From contig JADLFU010000095.1 of NCBI GenBank assembly GCA_020849655.1, positions 1 through 33,945 of the forward strand: a DNA stretch of 33,945 nt, given 5' to 3'. This DNA comes from Polyangiaceae bacterium (GTDB taxonomy: Bacteria; Myxococcota_A; Polyangia; Polyangiales; Polyangiaceae). How positions within the stretch are numbered: the first letter of the stretch is position 1; the number at the start of each line of letters is the position of its first letter. Of this stretch, positions 8,945 through 17,376 are shown piece after piece. The position numbers were made by a program, and so were the translations under genes. The notes beneath the pieces are model-generated. The model did not search any database. It was not told the origin of the DNA and worked only from the letters and a program-made list of their open reading frames with translations.

Positions 8945-10405
8945 TCAGGCCCCGCGGCGCGCCGCGAGGAAGCGCGCGACGTGCTCTCGGCGCACGACGC
9001 CGAGCGCCCACAGCGCGAGCGGGAACCCGAGCACCACGATCCCGAGCCGCAGCGACGCCGCGGCGACCGGCGGGAGCGCGCGCGCGACGGCGGCGCAGCC
9101 CGCGTACACGGCCGCCATCGCGCCGAGGCACATCAGCCAGTCGCGGTAGCGCCACGCGATCCTGTACGAGGCCGTCGCGACGACGCCGTGCAGGAGCGCG
9201 AGCTCGAGGTACGTGACGAACGTCAGCACCGCCGCGGCCATCGCGCCGTAGCGCGGCACGAAGATGAAGTTCAACGTGAGGTTCGTGATGGCCGCGAACG
9301 TCGTCGCCGCCGCGATGCCGCGCGTGTTCATGCGGTACCACGAGCCCTGCGACCACACGTGGTAGACGCCCTGCATCGCCGCGCCCGCGACGACCCACGA
9401 GATCATCGGGACCGCGCCCGCGTACGACGCCGGGAAGAACAGCCGCACCGCGTCCTCGCCGAGCACCGCCGCGCCGAGGCACGCGTAGCAGTCGAGCCCG
9501 AGCGTCATCGTGCCGAGCAGCGGCACCGTCGGCGACGCCGGATCGGCCTTCATCAGGCGCAGCGTGATGGGCCCGAACGCGTCGCCGATCGAGTTCAAGA
9601 CGAGCAGCGCCGCCATCGTGAACAGGTACGCGAGCGTGTACAGGCCGACGTCGCTCGCGGGCGCGTAGCGCTCGAGGATCATCCTGTCGGCGAGGTTCAA
9701 GATCCAGTTCGAGCTCACGTGCAGCACCATCGGCAGCCCGAGCAACAGCGCGCGCTTCAGCAGGCCGAGATCGAACGCCACCGCCATGTGCGGCACGTAC
9801 AGCGCGAGGCCGACGAGCGCGGAGACCCCCGCCGCGAGGAACTGCGCGCGCACCGCGCCGAGCGCGCCCTGCTTCATCCACACGACGAACGCGACCGTCA
9901 GGCCGATCTGCGCGACGGCCGCGAACACGTTGTACGCGGCGACGCGCCCCGCCTCCTCGCGCGCCGTCAAGAGGACGCCCGGCACCGTGACGAGCAGCGT
10001 GAGGTAGCCCGTCCACATCGCGAGCGTGAGGTGCGGCGAGAACGGCACCTGGCGCATCGGCCGCACCACCTCGAGCGCGCCGAGCAGGTGCGCCGCGCCG
10101 ACGAGGAGCGGCGCGCCGGTGAGCATGAAGAGCAGGATCGTCCCGTAGAACCGCCGCCGCATCTGCTCCGACTCCATGTCGAAGTGCAGCCGCGCGATGA
10201 CGCTCGGCAGCGAGAAGCTGACGAGGAGCGCCGTCAGCGTGCTCACGGTCGTGCACACGCCGAGCACGCCGAAATCCGCCGGCGTCATGAACCGCGCGTA
10301 CACGGGCGTGAGCAGGAACGAGAGGCCCCGCACGAGCAGGTTGGGGATGAGGTAGAGCGCGCTGTTCCTCGCGAGCTTCCTCGTCTCTTGGGCGGCGTCC
10401 GACAC
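8945..10405 (-). CDS. Wzx-like polysaccharide flippase (MOP superfamily)
   Basis: A 486-residue integral membrane protein with about 12-14 hydrophobic helices and the N-terminal signature 'ARNSALYLIPNLLVRGLSFLLTPVYARFMTPADFGVLG', typical of Wzx/RfbX-type transporters. These move undecaprenyl-linked sugar repeat units or similar lipid-linked intermediates across the inner membrane. The length fits the family. The GTG at 10405 was chosen because it directly precedes the first amphipathic helix ('SDAAQETRKLARNSALYL') and has a TACACC box 9 bp before it. No glycosyltransferase or polymerase gene lies nearby, so the substrate cannot be read from context. It follows the histidine kinase gene by 50 bases on the same strand and may be co-transcribed. 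Confidence 0.85.
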   Translation of the reverse strand: MSDAAQETRKLARNSALYLIPNLLVRGLSFLLTPVYARFMTPADFGVLGVCTTVSTLTALLVSFSLPSVIARLHFDMESEQMRRRFYGTILLFMLTGAPLLVGAAHLLGALEVVRPMRQVPFSPHLTLAMWTGYLTLLVTVPGVLLTAREEAGRVAAYNVFAAVAQIGLTVAFVVWMKQGALGAVRAQFLAAGVSALVGLALYVPHMAVAFDLGLLKRALLLGLPMVLHVSSNWILNLADRMILERYAPASDVGLYTLAYLFTMAALLVLNSIGDAFGPITLRLMKADPASPTVPLLGTMTLGLDCYACLGAAVLGEDAVRLFFPASYAGAVPMISWVVAGAAMQGVYHVWSQGSWYRMNTRGIAAATTFAAITNLTLNFIFVPRYGAMAAAVLTFVTYLELALLHGVVATASYRIAWRYRDWLMCLGAMAAVYAGCAAVARALPPVAAASLRLGIVVLGFPLALWALGVVRREHVARFLAARRGA

Positions 10406-10455
10406 GCGGCGCGCGGTGTAGCCGAGTTGCGCCGCGGCCGCCCGAGCAGGCGTCG

Positions 10456-12048
10456 TCAGCCGGGCGGCGCGTCGGGCGGCGCGGGGAGCGGGCCGCGCCA
10501 GAGCGGCAGCGTCACCGTGAACCTCGCGCCCTCGCCCGGCGCGCTCTGCACGCGCACGGCGCCGCCGTGGGCCTCGGCGATGTGCTTGACGAGCGAGAGG
10601 CCGATGCCGGTGCCGCGGATGCGCGCGTCGCGCGCCGAGCGCCCGCGGACGAACCGATCGAAGATGCGGCGCTGATCCTCCGGCGCGATGCCGGCGCCCC
10701 TGTCCTCCACCGACAGCGCCGCCTGCGCGCCGTCGCGCGCCGTCCGCACCGTCACGCGCCCGCCGTCCTTCGCGTACTTGATCGCGTTGTCGAGCAGGTT
10801 GATGAGGCAGAGCTCGACCGCGCGCGGATCGAGGCGCACCGCGGGCAGATCGGGCGCGAGCGCGACCTCGATCTCGAGCCCCTCGCGCTCGGCGCGGTAG
10901 CGGTAGACGTCGACCGCGCGCTGCACGACCTCGCCGAGATCCGCGGGCACGAAGTCGAACGTCGCCTTGCCCCGATCGACCCGCGCGAAGTCGAGCACGT
11001 TCTCGATGAGCGCCGTCAGCCGCTCGCTCTCGGCCAGCATGATCTCGAGGTACTGACGGCGCTTGTCGTCGGACGCGACGCGCCCCGAGAGCAAGAGCTC
11101 CGCGAACATGCGCACGAGCGACAGCGGGGTCTTCAGCTCGTGCGAGACGTTCGCGACGAACTCGCTCTTCTGCGCCGACAGGCGGCGCTCCTGCTCGACC
11201 GCGACGAGCACGAACCCGACGCCCGCGATGATGACGCAGCACGCGATCGCGACCAGCACGAGCTCGAGCGTGCGCCGGCGCTCGATGCGCTCGCCCAGCT
11301 CGTCGGCGGACGTCAGCGTCACCGAGATGCGCCAGCCGTAGAGCGTGGTCGGGAACGGCCGCCCCACGGTGAGCTCGCCCGCGCGCACCGAGCTGCCGTA
11401 CACGGGCCGCCCCTCCTCGTCGGCGACGGCGACGCGCGCCTTGCCGCCGTGGTCGGCGAACAGCCGCGGGAACACGTCGTGGACGAGGCGCGGCACGTCG
11501 TGCCACGCGAGCACGAGGTAGCGCCGCCCGGCGAGCGCGCGCTGCCAGTAGCTGACGAGGTAGCTCTGGCTGCCGTACGTCCTGTGCAGGTGCCGCAGCT
11601 CCTCCGGGGGGGCCCGGCCGAGCTCGAGATCGGCGCGCAGCCGGCGGACGACGAGGCGCCGGAAGGCCTCGTCCTCGGGGCCGGGCGAGCGGCTCGCGAA
11701 CCCGAGCACCTGCCCGTCGCGCGACGACAGGTCGATGACCAGCACCGCGCGCACGGTGGGCGTCTCGCGCGCGGCGGTCGGCAGCCAGCGCTGCGCGACG
11801 TCCTGGGGAGCGGCGACGTCGACGAGCGACGAGACGGCGTTGTCCTGCTCGATGATGAGCCGGTCGAGGCGATCGGCCTTCTCGTTCGCGAGGCTCAGCG
11901 TCGCCTCGATGACCGACAGCTTGCGCACCTGCTCGATCTGCCGCGACGCCCGGTAGAGGAACGCGCCGACGACCAGCACCGCCGCGACGATCGCCGGCAT
12001 GAGCAGGTAGGTCACCCTGCGCTTCTGGGTGGTCGGGTCCAGTCTCAC
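10456..12048 (-). CDS. Membrane sensor histidine kinase, orphan
   Basis: A 530-residue protein. Membrane helices at about 13-32 and 261-284 flank a periplasmic sensing region of about 225 residues that I cannot assign to a named sensor fold. A HisKA domain follows with 'FVANVSHELKTPLSLVRMF' (phospho-acceptor His303). The HATPase_c domain has the N box 'LLDNAIKYAKDGG', G1 'VEDRGAGI', F box 'IFDRFVRG' and G2 'GTGIGLSLVKHIAEAHGG', all intact. It should autophosphorylate and pass phosphate to a response regulator encoded elsewhere. The start is GTG 12048, ten bases behind a TAGCCT box; the open frame further upstream is not protein-like. It diverges from a Ser/Thr kinase gene across 94 bp. Confidence 0.92.
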   Translation of the reverse strand: MRLDPTTQKRRVTYLLMPAIVAAVLVVGAFLYRASRQIEQVRKLSVIEATLSLANEKADRLDRLIIEQDNAVSSLVDVAAPQDVAQRWLPTAARETPTVRAVLVIDLSSRDGQVLGFASRSPGPEDEAFRRLVVRRLRADLELGRAPPEELRHLHRTYGSQSYLVSYWQRALAGRRYLVLAWHDVPRLVHDVFPRLFADHGGKARVAVADEEGRPVYGSSVRAGELTVGRPFPTTLYGWRISVTLTSADELGERIERRRTLELVLVAIACCVIIAGVGFVLVAVEQERRLSAQKSEFVANVSHELKTPLSLVRMFAELLLSGRVASDDKRRQYLEIMLAESERLTALIENVLDFARVDRGKATFDFVPADLGEVVQRAVDVYRYRAEREGLEIEVALAPDLPAVRLDPRAVELCLINLLDNAIKYAKDGGRVTVRTARDGAQAALSVEDRGAGIAPEDQRRIFDRFVRGRSARDARIRGTGIGLSLVKHIAEAHGGAVRVQSAPGEGARFTVTLPLWRGPLPAPPDAPPG

Positions 12049-12058
12049 GCGGCGCGGC

Positions 12059-12064
12059 AGGCTA
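12059..12064 (-). promoter_or_regulatory. Candidate -10 box TAGCCT of the histidine kinase gene
   Basis: On the minus strand TAGCCT ends 10 bp before the GTG at 12048, which predicts a leaderless or nearly leaderless mRNA. It shares a 94-bp divergent region with the box at 12115-12120. Confidence 0.35.
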
Positions 12065-12114
12065 CCCCGGCCCCGCGCGCGCAGGCTCACATTGCAGAAC
12101 GCCGGGCGTGACCC

Positions 12115-12120
12115 TAGGCT
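12115..12120 (+). promoter_or_regulatory. Candidate -10 box TAGGCT of the Ser/Thr kinase gene
   Basis: TAGGCT lies 22 bp before the GTG at 12143, predicting a leader of about 15 nt. GACCC (12110-12114) and GGGTC (12134-12138) bracket the box as a short inverted repeat. Confidence 0.3.
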
Positions 12121-12142
12121 CGCGGGCTCACCCGGGTCTCTC

Positions 12143-14044
12143 GTGAGCCAGCGCTTCGTCAGGTGCACGCACTGCGGCCTCCCGCATGACGTGAACGAGG
12201 TCCGTTGCCCCCTCACCGGGCAGCCGATCTGGAGCGCGAAGTTTGCCCCGGGCGGCACGCACGCGCCGCCCAGGCCCGCCGAGCCGCACCGGCCGTCGAG
12301 CCCGCAGAAGGCCACGAGCACCAAGCTGCCCGCCGCGGCGCCGGTCGCCGCCGCGACCGCCCCTTCGAGGGAGGGCGACTCGCTCGTCGGGCGCGTGCTC
12401 GGCGACAAGTACGGCGTGACGGCGCTGATCGGCGAGGGCGGGATGGGCGCCGTCTACGAGGCCGAGCACCTGACGATCGGGCGCCACGTCGCGTTGAAGG
12501 TGCTGCACCCGAAGAACGCGCGCCGGCCGGACGCCGTCCAGAGGTTCCACCACGAGGCGCGCGTCGCGGGCTCGATCGGCCACCCGAACATCTGCGAGAT
12601 CTACGACGTCGGCCGCCTGCCGGACGGCACGCCCTTCCTCGTGATGGAGCGGCTGTTCGGCGAGGGCCTGAGCGACCGCATCGCGCGCGAGGGCGCGCTG
12701 CCGTTCCTCGACGTCATCGAGATCGTCGTGCAGGTGCTCTCCGCGCTCGTCGCGGCGCACGCGAAGGGCGTCATCCACCGCGACATCAAGCCCGAGAACA
12801 TCTTCCTCTCCGCGCGCACCGGGATGCCCCCGATGGTCAAGCTCCTCGACTTCGGGATCTCGAAGGTCGAGAAGGAGGAGGAGCTGCACCTCACGCGCAC
12901 GGGGATGGTGATGGGCACGCCGTTCTACATGGCGCCCGAGCAGGCGCGCGGCGACCGCACGATCGATCACCGCATCGATCTCTACGCGACGGGCGCGCTG
13001 CTCTACGAGAGCCTGACGGGGCGGCGGCCGTTCACGGCGCCGAACTACAACGCGCTGCTCGTGCAGATCCTCTCCGGCACGCCGCGCCCGCTGCGCGAGC
13101 TGCGCCCCGCGCTGCCGGCGAGGTTCGAGGCGATCACCGCGAAGGCCCTCGCGAAGAGCCGCGACGACCGGTACGCGAGCGCCGAGGAGTTCCTGCGGGA
13201 GCTGGCCACGCTGCGCGAGCAGCTCGCGCGCCCCGACGCCGCCGCGCCGAGATCGGAGCCGCCCCCCGCTCCGCAGCCGCGCCTCGCGACCTCGCGGCCC
13301 CCGCCGGCGAGCGTGGAGATCCCGGTGCACTTCACCGCGAGCGGGCCGTACTTGACAGTGTCGAGCGGCGAGCTGCTCAGCGTCGACGTCGAGGTGCCGA
13401 TCGACGTCGACGTCACGTCCGTCGAGGACCGCGGCGCGCTCGGGGTGCCGCGCGAGGCCAGCGTCTCTGACACGTTCGTGGACGGCGGATCAGCCCCGGC
13501 CGAGTGGCCCGACGCCGAGCACACGGAGGTGATGAAGCTCGACTCGTACCCGGACGGCCACACGCCCGTGCACGGCACCGATCTGCGCGAGGTGCGCCGC
13601 AAGCTGCAGGGCGAGAAGGACGTCACCGAGGCGACGCCCCCGATGACCCCCGAGGAGGCCGAGGAGGTCCTGCGCGGGGGCAAGCGCCCGGCCGCGCGCG
13701 CGCTGCGGCTGAACCCCCTGAAGCCGGCCACGCCCGCCGCCGCGCCGGGCGCGCCCGGTCGCGTCATCCCGAGGGAGGAGCCCGCGGCGCCGCCGCCGCC
13801 GCGCAGGCCGCTGGCGACGCCGCTGTCCGACGACGACGCGCCGACGACGTTCTTCCAGTCGCGCCCGCGTCCGGCGAGCGTGGCGCCGTCGAGCGAGACG
13901 CTCGGTGACGATGACGAGATCGGCGAGCGCGACGCGCCGTCGACGATGCCCGCGCCGCCGCCGTCCTCGGCGCGCCCGCCGTCCGCGCGCCCGCCGTCCG
14001 CCCCGCGCCCTCCTCTCGCCGTTCCGCGGCCGGGCAAGCGGTAG
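12143..14044 (+). CDS. Soluble Hanks-type Ser/Thr protein kinase with N-terminal Cys motif and disordered tail
   Basis: A 633-residue protein. An N-terminal zinc-ribbon-like motif (Cys8, Cys11, Cys22 in 'CTHCGLPHDVNEVRCPLTG') is followed by a Pro/Ala linker. The kinase domain spans about residues 90-350. The Gly loop is GEGGMG (97-102), the catalytic Lys is Lys119, the catalytic loop is HRDIKPEN (212-219), DFG is at 236-238 and APE at 264-266. All are intact, so it should be active. The tail of about 270 residues is Pro/Ala/acidic and low complexity, with many Ser/Thr that could be targets. No membrane helix is seen, so unlike PknB-type kinases it is cytoplasmic. The GTG at 12143 directly precedes the Cys motif. 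The substrate is unknown; the divergent histidine kinase is a possible functional neighbour. Confidence 0.93.
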   Translation: MSQRFVRCTHCGLPHDVNEVRCPLTGQPIWSAKFAPGGTHAPPRPAEPHRPSSPQKATSTKLPAAAPVAAATAPSREGDSLVGRVLGDKYGVTALIGEGGMGAVYEAEHLTIGRHVALKVLHPKNARRPDAVQRFHHEARVAGSIGHPNICEIYDVGRLPDGTPFLVMERLFGEGLSDRIAREGALPFLDVIEIVVQVLSALVAAHAKGVIHRDIKPENIFLSARTGMPPMVKLLDFGISKVEKEEELHLTRTGMVMGTPFYMAPEQARGDRTIDHRIDLYATGALLYESLTGRRPFTAPNYNALLVQILSGTPRPLRELRPALPARFEAITAKALAKSRDDRYASAEEFLRELATLREQLARPDAAAPRSEPPPAPQPRLATSRPPPASVEIPVHFTASGPYLTVSSGELLSVDVEVPIDVDVTSVEDRGALGVPREASVSDTFVDGGSAPAEWPDAEHTEVMKLDSYPDGHTPVHGTDLREVRRKLQGEKDVTEATPPMTPEEAEEVLRGGKRPAARALRLNPLKPATPAAAPGAPGRVIPREEPAAPPPPRRPLATPLSDDDAPTTFFQSRPRPASVAPSSETLGDDDEIGERDAPSTMPAPPPSSARPPSARPPSAPRPPLAVPRPGKR

Positions 14045-14051
14045 CGCGGCG

Positions 14052-16937
14052 CTACTCGGAGACGCCGAGCACCTCGAGATACGCCGCGCGCACGGCCTCG
14101 GTGACGCGGCGGTACGCGCCCACCAGCTCGTCCGCGGCGCTCCTGCCCTGTCGATCCCGCAGCCCCATCCGGCGCGCGAGCGGGCGCAGGCCGGGCGCGT
14201 GCTCGTCGAGCAGCGCGGACGGCGAGCGGTGGATGAGCTGGATGCGGCGCTCGAGCCGCCGCAGGAACTCATGGCCCTCGACGAAGGCGGCCCGCGTCGC
14301 CGGCGTGATGAGCCCGGCCTCGCCGAGCCGGTCGAGCGCGTCTCGCGTGACGGTGGTGCGCACGCGCGGGTCGGCGCCGGCGCGGAGCTGCGCGAGCTGC
14401 GTCGCGAACTCGATGTCGACGACGCCGCCTCGGCCGACCTTCAGGTTGTACCGGCCCGGGCGCTCGAGGCCGATCTCTCGCTCCATGCGCGTGCGCAGGC
14501 GGTGAGTCTCGTGAGGATCGGGCGGCGCGCCGAGGTACGCCGCGCGCGCGATGAGCGCCTCCACGCGCGCGCCGAGGTCCGGGTCGCCCGCGACGAAGCG
14601 CGCCCGGACGAGCGCGAGCCGCTCCCACGCCGCCGCGCGCGGGCCGCCGCCCTCGTCGGGCGGGGCGTGGTACCGCGCGAACGACGCCTGCGAGGTCACG
14701 AGCATCCCCTGCGAGCCCGACGGCCGCAGGCGCGTGTCGAGCTCGTAGCCGGGCCCCGCCTCGTGGGGCGAGGACGTCCACCGGATGATGCGCTGGGCGA
14801 GCCGCGCGAAGTGCTCGGCGGGGTCCGCGCCGGGCGGCGCGAGATCTGGATCGAACACGAAGAAGACGTCGAGATCGGACGCGTACGACAGCTCGTGCCC
14901 GCCGAGGCGCCCCGCGGCGAGGACCGCCAGCCCGCGCGGCTGCGCCGGGTACGAGCCCGCCGCCAGCGCGGTCGTCACGCCGAGCACCGCGTCGGCGACG
15001 TCGGCGAGGACACGCGACGCCGTGCGCTCGGGGATCTCGTCGGCGAGCTCCGCGAGCGCGACGTCGACGGTGACCCGGCGCTTCACGCGGCGCAGCGCGC
15101 CGACGAGCTCCTCCGGATCTCCAGGGTCGACCGGGCCGACCTCCTCGTGGATCTCCGCCACGGCGCCCTGGCTGGTCGGGGGCTTGCGCTCGAGCAGCAG
15201 CCGGTCGCGCAGCTCTGGCTCCTGGAGGATGGCGTCGCCGATGAGCGTGCTGCCCCCGAGCACCGTGGCGAGGCGCCGGGCGCCGCGCGGGTCCTCGGCG
15301 AGCGTGCCGACGTAGACCGCGGGCGACGAGATCCGCGAGAAGAGCGCGCGCATCGCGCGACCCGCGAGCTCCGGGTCCGGCGCGTCGAGGACGGCGGTCG
15401 CGAGCGCGGCGCCGAAGCTCGGGTAGCGCTCCGCCGTGGCGGCGCCGAACGGATCGTCGGGGCGGCGCGCGAGGGCCACGAGATCGCGCGCGAGCTCGGT
15501 CGCGCCCGCGCCGACGCCGAGATCGTCGAGCCGCCGCGCGAGCTCGTCCTCGTCCCGGTCGCAGATGTGCCGCGCGAGCTCGGCCTGGGGCGAGGGCGGC
15601 GCGTCGGCGTCGGGCGCGAGCGACGAGAACCGCGCCGAGACGCGCGCGCGCGCCTCCGAGAGCACGGCGTCGAAGTCGGACAGGCTCTCGAACCCGAGCG
15701 TCATCGAGAGGTGCGCGCGGTCAGCGATCGCCGCCGGCAGCTCGTGCGTCTGCAGCCCCGTCCACCACTGCACGTGGTGCTCGACGCGCCGGAGCAGCAG
15801 GTACGAGTCCGCGATCTCGCGCGTCTCGCGGTCGGACACGAGCCCGCGCGAGTGCAGCCGCGCGAGCGCGTCGAGCGTGCCCGGGGCGCGCACCGACGGC
15901 TCGTGTCCGCCCCAGATGAGCTGCAGCGCCTGCACGAAGAACTCCGCCTCGCGGATGCACCCCGCGCCGAGCTTCAGATCGCGCTCCGGGTGCGCCGACA
16001 GCTCGGCCCGCGAGCGCCGCACCATGTGCGCGAGCTCGCGGGCGATCGAGGGATCGACGCGGCGGCGATAGACGAACGGCGCGAGCTCGTCGAGCAGCGC
16101 CCAGCCGAGCTCGCGGTCCCCCGCGACGGGGCGCGCGCGCACGAGGGCCGCGCGCTCCCACGGGCGCCCCCAGCCCTCGTAGTACCGCACGCACGCGGCG
16201 ACGCTGTTGACGATCGCGCCCCGCGAGCCCTCGGGGCGCAGCCGCAGATCGACGCGGTACGCCGGGCCGTCCTCGGTGATCTCCTCGAGCGTCGAGGTGA
16301 GGCGGCTCGCGGCGCGGGACCACCACTCGTGCAGGCCCGTCTCCGCGCCCGGCGCGGCGTCGTCCGAGTCGTAGACGTAGAGCAGATCGATGTCCGAGCC
16401 GACGTTCAGCTCACCGCCGCCGAGCTTGCCCATCCCGAGCACGACCAGGCGCGAGCGCCCGCCCGACGAGAGGAGCGGCGGCCCGAACCTCCGCTCCATC
16501 GCGTCCTCGGCCTCGGCGAGCGCGACCTCGATCGCCGCCTCCGCGAGCCACGACACCTCGCGCGCGGTCACGTCGACCTCGGCGCCTCCGAGCTCGGGCG
16601 GCAGGAGCTCGCGCAGCGCGAGGCGCGCCCGCTCGCGCGCGAGGAGGCGCCGCTGCCCGGCGCGCACGTCCTTGCCGTCGATCTCCGCGAACATCAGGCG
16701 CAGGTAGTCGTCGAGCGAGCGCGCGCTGCGCCAGCCCTCGCGCGCGAGCTCCTCGCACGTGAGCGCGCGCGCCGCGACCTGCGAGAGGACCGGCGGGAAG
16801 GCGGCCGCGAGGCACGCGGCGACCGCGGCGCCCTCGGGCGACACCTTGCCGAGCGCGAGCTCGAGCGCGGCGCGCGACGTCGACGGCGAGAGCGCCGACG
16901 CGAGATCGACGAGCGCGCGCGCGGGGCTCTCACCCAC
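14052..16937 (-). CDS. glnE: GlnE, bifunctional glutamine synthetase adenylyltransferase/deadenylylase
   Basis: A 961-residue protein, the usual size for GlnE. It has two nucleotidyltransferase domains: 'VLGMGKLGGGELNVGSDIDL' near 166-185 (metal ligands Asp182, Asp184) and 'AAGRLGGHELSYASDLDVFF' near 674-693 (Asp688, Asp690). After the first catalytic motif come 'YRVDLRLRPEGSRG' and 'WERAALVRARPVAGD', and matching blocks follow the second. One domain attaches AMP to glutamine synthetase and the other removes it phosphorolytically, in response to PII and glutamine in known systems. No glnA or glnB is in the window. The GTG at 16937 overlaps the stop of the 148-residue gene by 8 bases, so it is probably the last gene of a three-gene operon. 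It converges on the kinase gene with only 7 bases between stops. Confidence 0.95.
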   Translation of the reverse strand: MGESPARALVDLASALSPSTSRAALELALGKVSPEGAAVAACLAAAFPPVLSQVAARALTCEELAREGWRSARSLDDYLRLMFAEIDGKDVRAGQRRLLARERARLALRELLPPELGGAEVDVTAREVSWLAEAAIEVALAEAEDAMERRFGPPLLSSGGRSRLVVLGMGKLGGGELNVGSDIDLLYVYDSDDAAPGAETGLHEWWSRAASRLTSTLEEITEDGPAYRVDLRLRPEGSRGAIVNSVAACVRYYEGWGRPWERAALVRARPVAGDRELGWALLDELAPFVYRRRVDPSIARELAHMVRRSRAELSAHPERDLKLGAGCIREAEFFVQALQLIWGGHEPSVRAPGTLDALARLHSRGLVSDRETREIADSYLLLRRVEHHVQWWTGLQTHELPAAIADRAHLSMTLGFESLSDFDAVLSEARARVSARFSSLAPDADAPPSPQAELARHICDRDEDELARRLDDLGVGAGATELARDLVALARRPDDPFGAATAERYPSFGAALATAVLDAPDPELAGRAMRALFSRISSPAVYVGTLAEDPRGARRLATVLGGSTLIGDAILQEPELRDRLLLERKPPTSQGAVAEIHEEVGPVDPGDPEELVGALRRVKRRVTVDVALAELADEIPERTASRVLADVADAVLGVTTALAAGSYPAQPRGLAVLAAGRLGGHELSYASDLDVFFVFDPDLAPPGADPAEHFARLAQRIIRWTSSPHEAGPGYELDTRLRPSGSQGMLVTSQASFARYHAPPDEGGGPRAAAWERLALVRARFVAGDPDLGARVEALIARAAYLGAPPDPHETHRLRTRMEREIGLERPGRYNLKVGRGGVVDIEFATQLAQLRAGADPRVRTTVTRDALDRLGEAGLITPATRAAFVEGHEFLRRLERRIQLIHRSPSALLDEHAPGLRPLARRMGLRDRQGRSAADELVGAYRRVTEAVRAAYLEVLGVSE

Positions 16938-17376
16938 CGGCCGCCTCGCGCGACACCCGCGTGAACCCGACGCCGACCATCGTGCCGTCCGCGCGCGCGA
17001 CGACGACCCCGAAGCGGCAGCGATCCGCGACGACGCCGCGCCCGTCGCGACCGTGATCGCGGAACGTCACCCGGTCACCCTCCTGCACGTCTCGAAAGCT
17101 CCGCGCGCGCGCCGCGACCTCGGCCATCGAGGGATCGGGCGCCTCGGCCCGCGACAGGCGCGCGAGCTCGACCCTGCGCGCGCGCCCTCCGCCGAGCCAC
17201 AGGTGCGCGTGCGTCGTATCGGCGTCGAGCAGCACCGCGGGCGCGCCCGCGTCGTCGACGACGACCACCTCGCCAGCGCGCGGGCTCCCCGCGGGCGCGA
17301 GCCCCCCGAGCCTCGTCCGGAGCGCGGTCAGGGGCAGCGGGCGCGCGGGCGCGAGCACGGTCAGCCTGGTCGTCAC
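16930..17376 (-). CDS. Unrecognised 148-residue protein between the phosphoesterase and glnE
   Basis: A cytoplasmic, beta-rich protein with no signal or membrane segment. The first half reads 'GEVVVVDDAGAPAVLLDADT' and 'AHLWLGGGRARRVELARL'. The C-terminal half, 'VQEGDRVTFRDHGRDGRGVV' then 'FGVVVARADGTMVGVGF', looks like a small SH3/KOW-like barrel that could bind nucleic acid or protein. I do not recognise a family. Its GTG (17376) overlaps the upstream stop (GTGA) and its stop overlaps the glnE start by 8 bases, so the three proteins are probably made in step. Its role may lie with nitrogen control or RNA binding, but that is a guess from position only. Confidence 0.75.
   Translation of the reverse strand: MTTRLTVLAPARPLPLTALRTRLGGLAPAGSPRAGEVVVVDDAGAPAVLLDADTTHAHLWLGGGRARRVELARLSRAEAPDPSMAEVAARARSFRDVQEGDRVTFRDHGRDGRGVVADRCRFGVVVARADGTMVGVGFTRVSREAAGG

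Noticed and set aside
8891-10675. 594-codon open frame on the + strand opposite the flippase gene
   Set aside because: Its translation is almost entirely Arg, His, Glu and Ala without hydrophobic core or motifs, a GC-bias shadow of the minus-strand gene.
13905-16964. 1,019-codon open frame on the + strand opposite glnE
   Set aside because: Arg/Glu/Ala-rich shadow; the opposite strand encodes a clear full-length GlnE.
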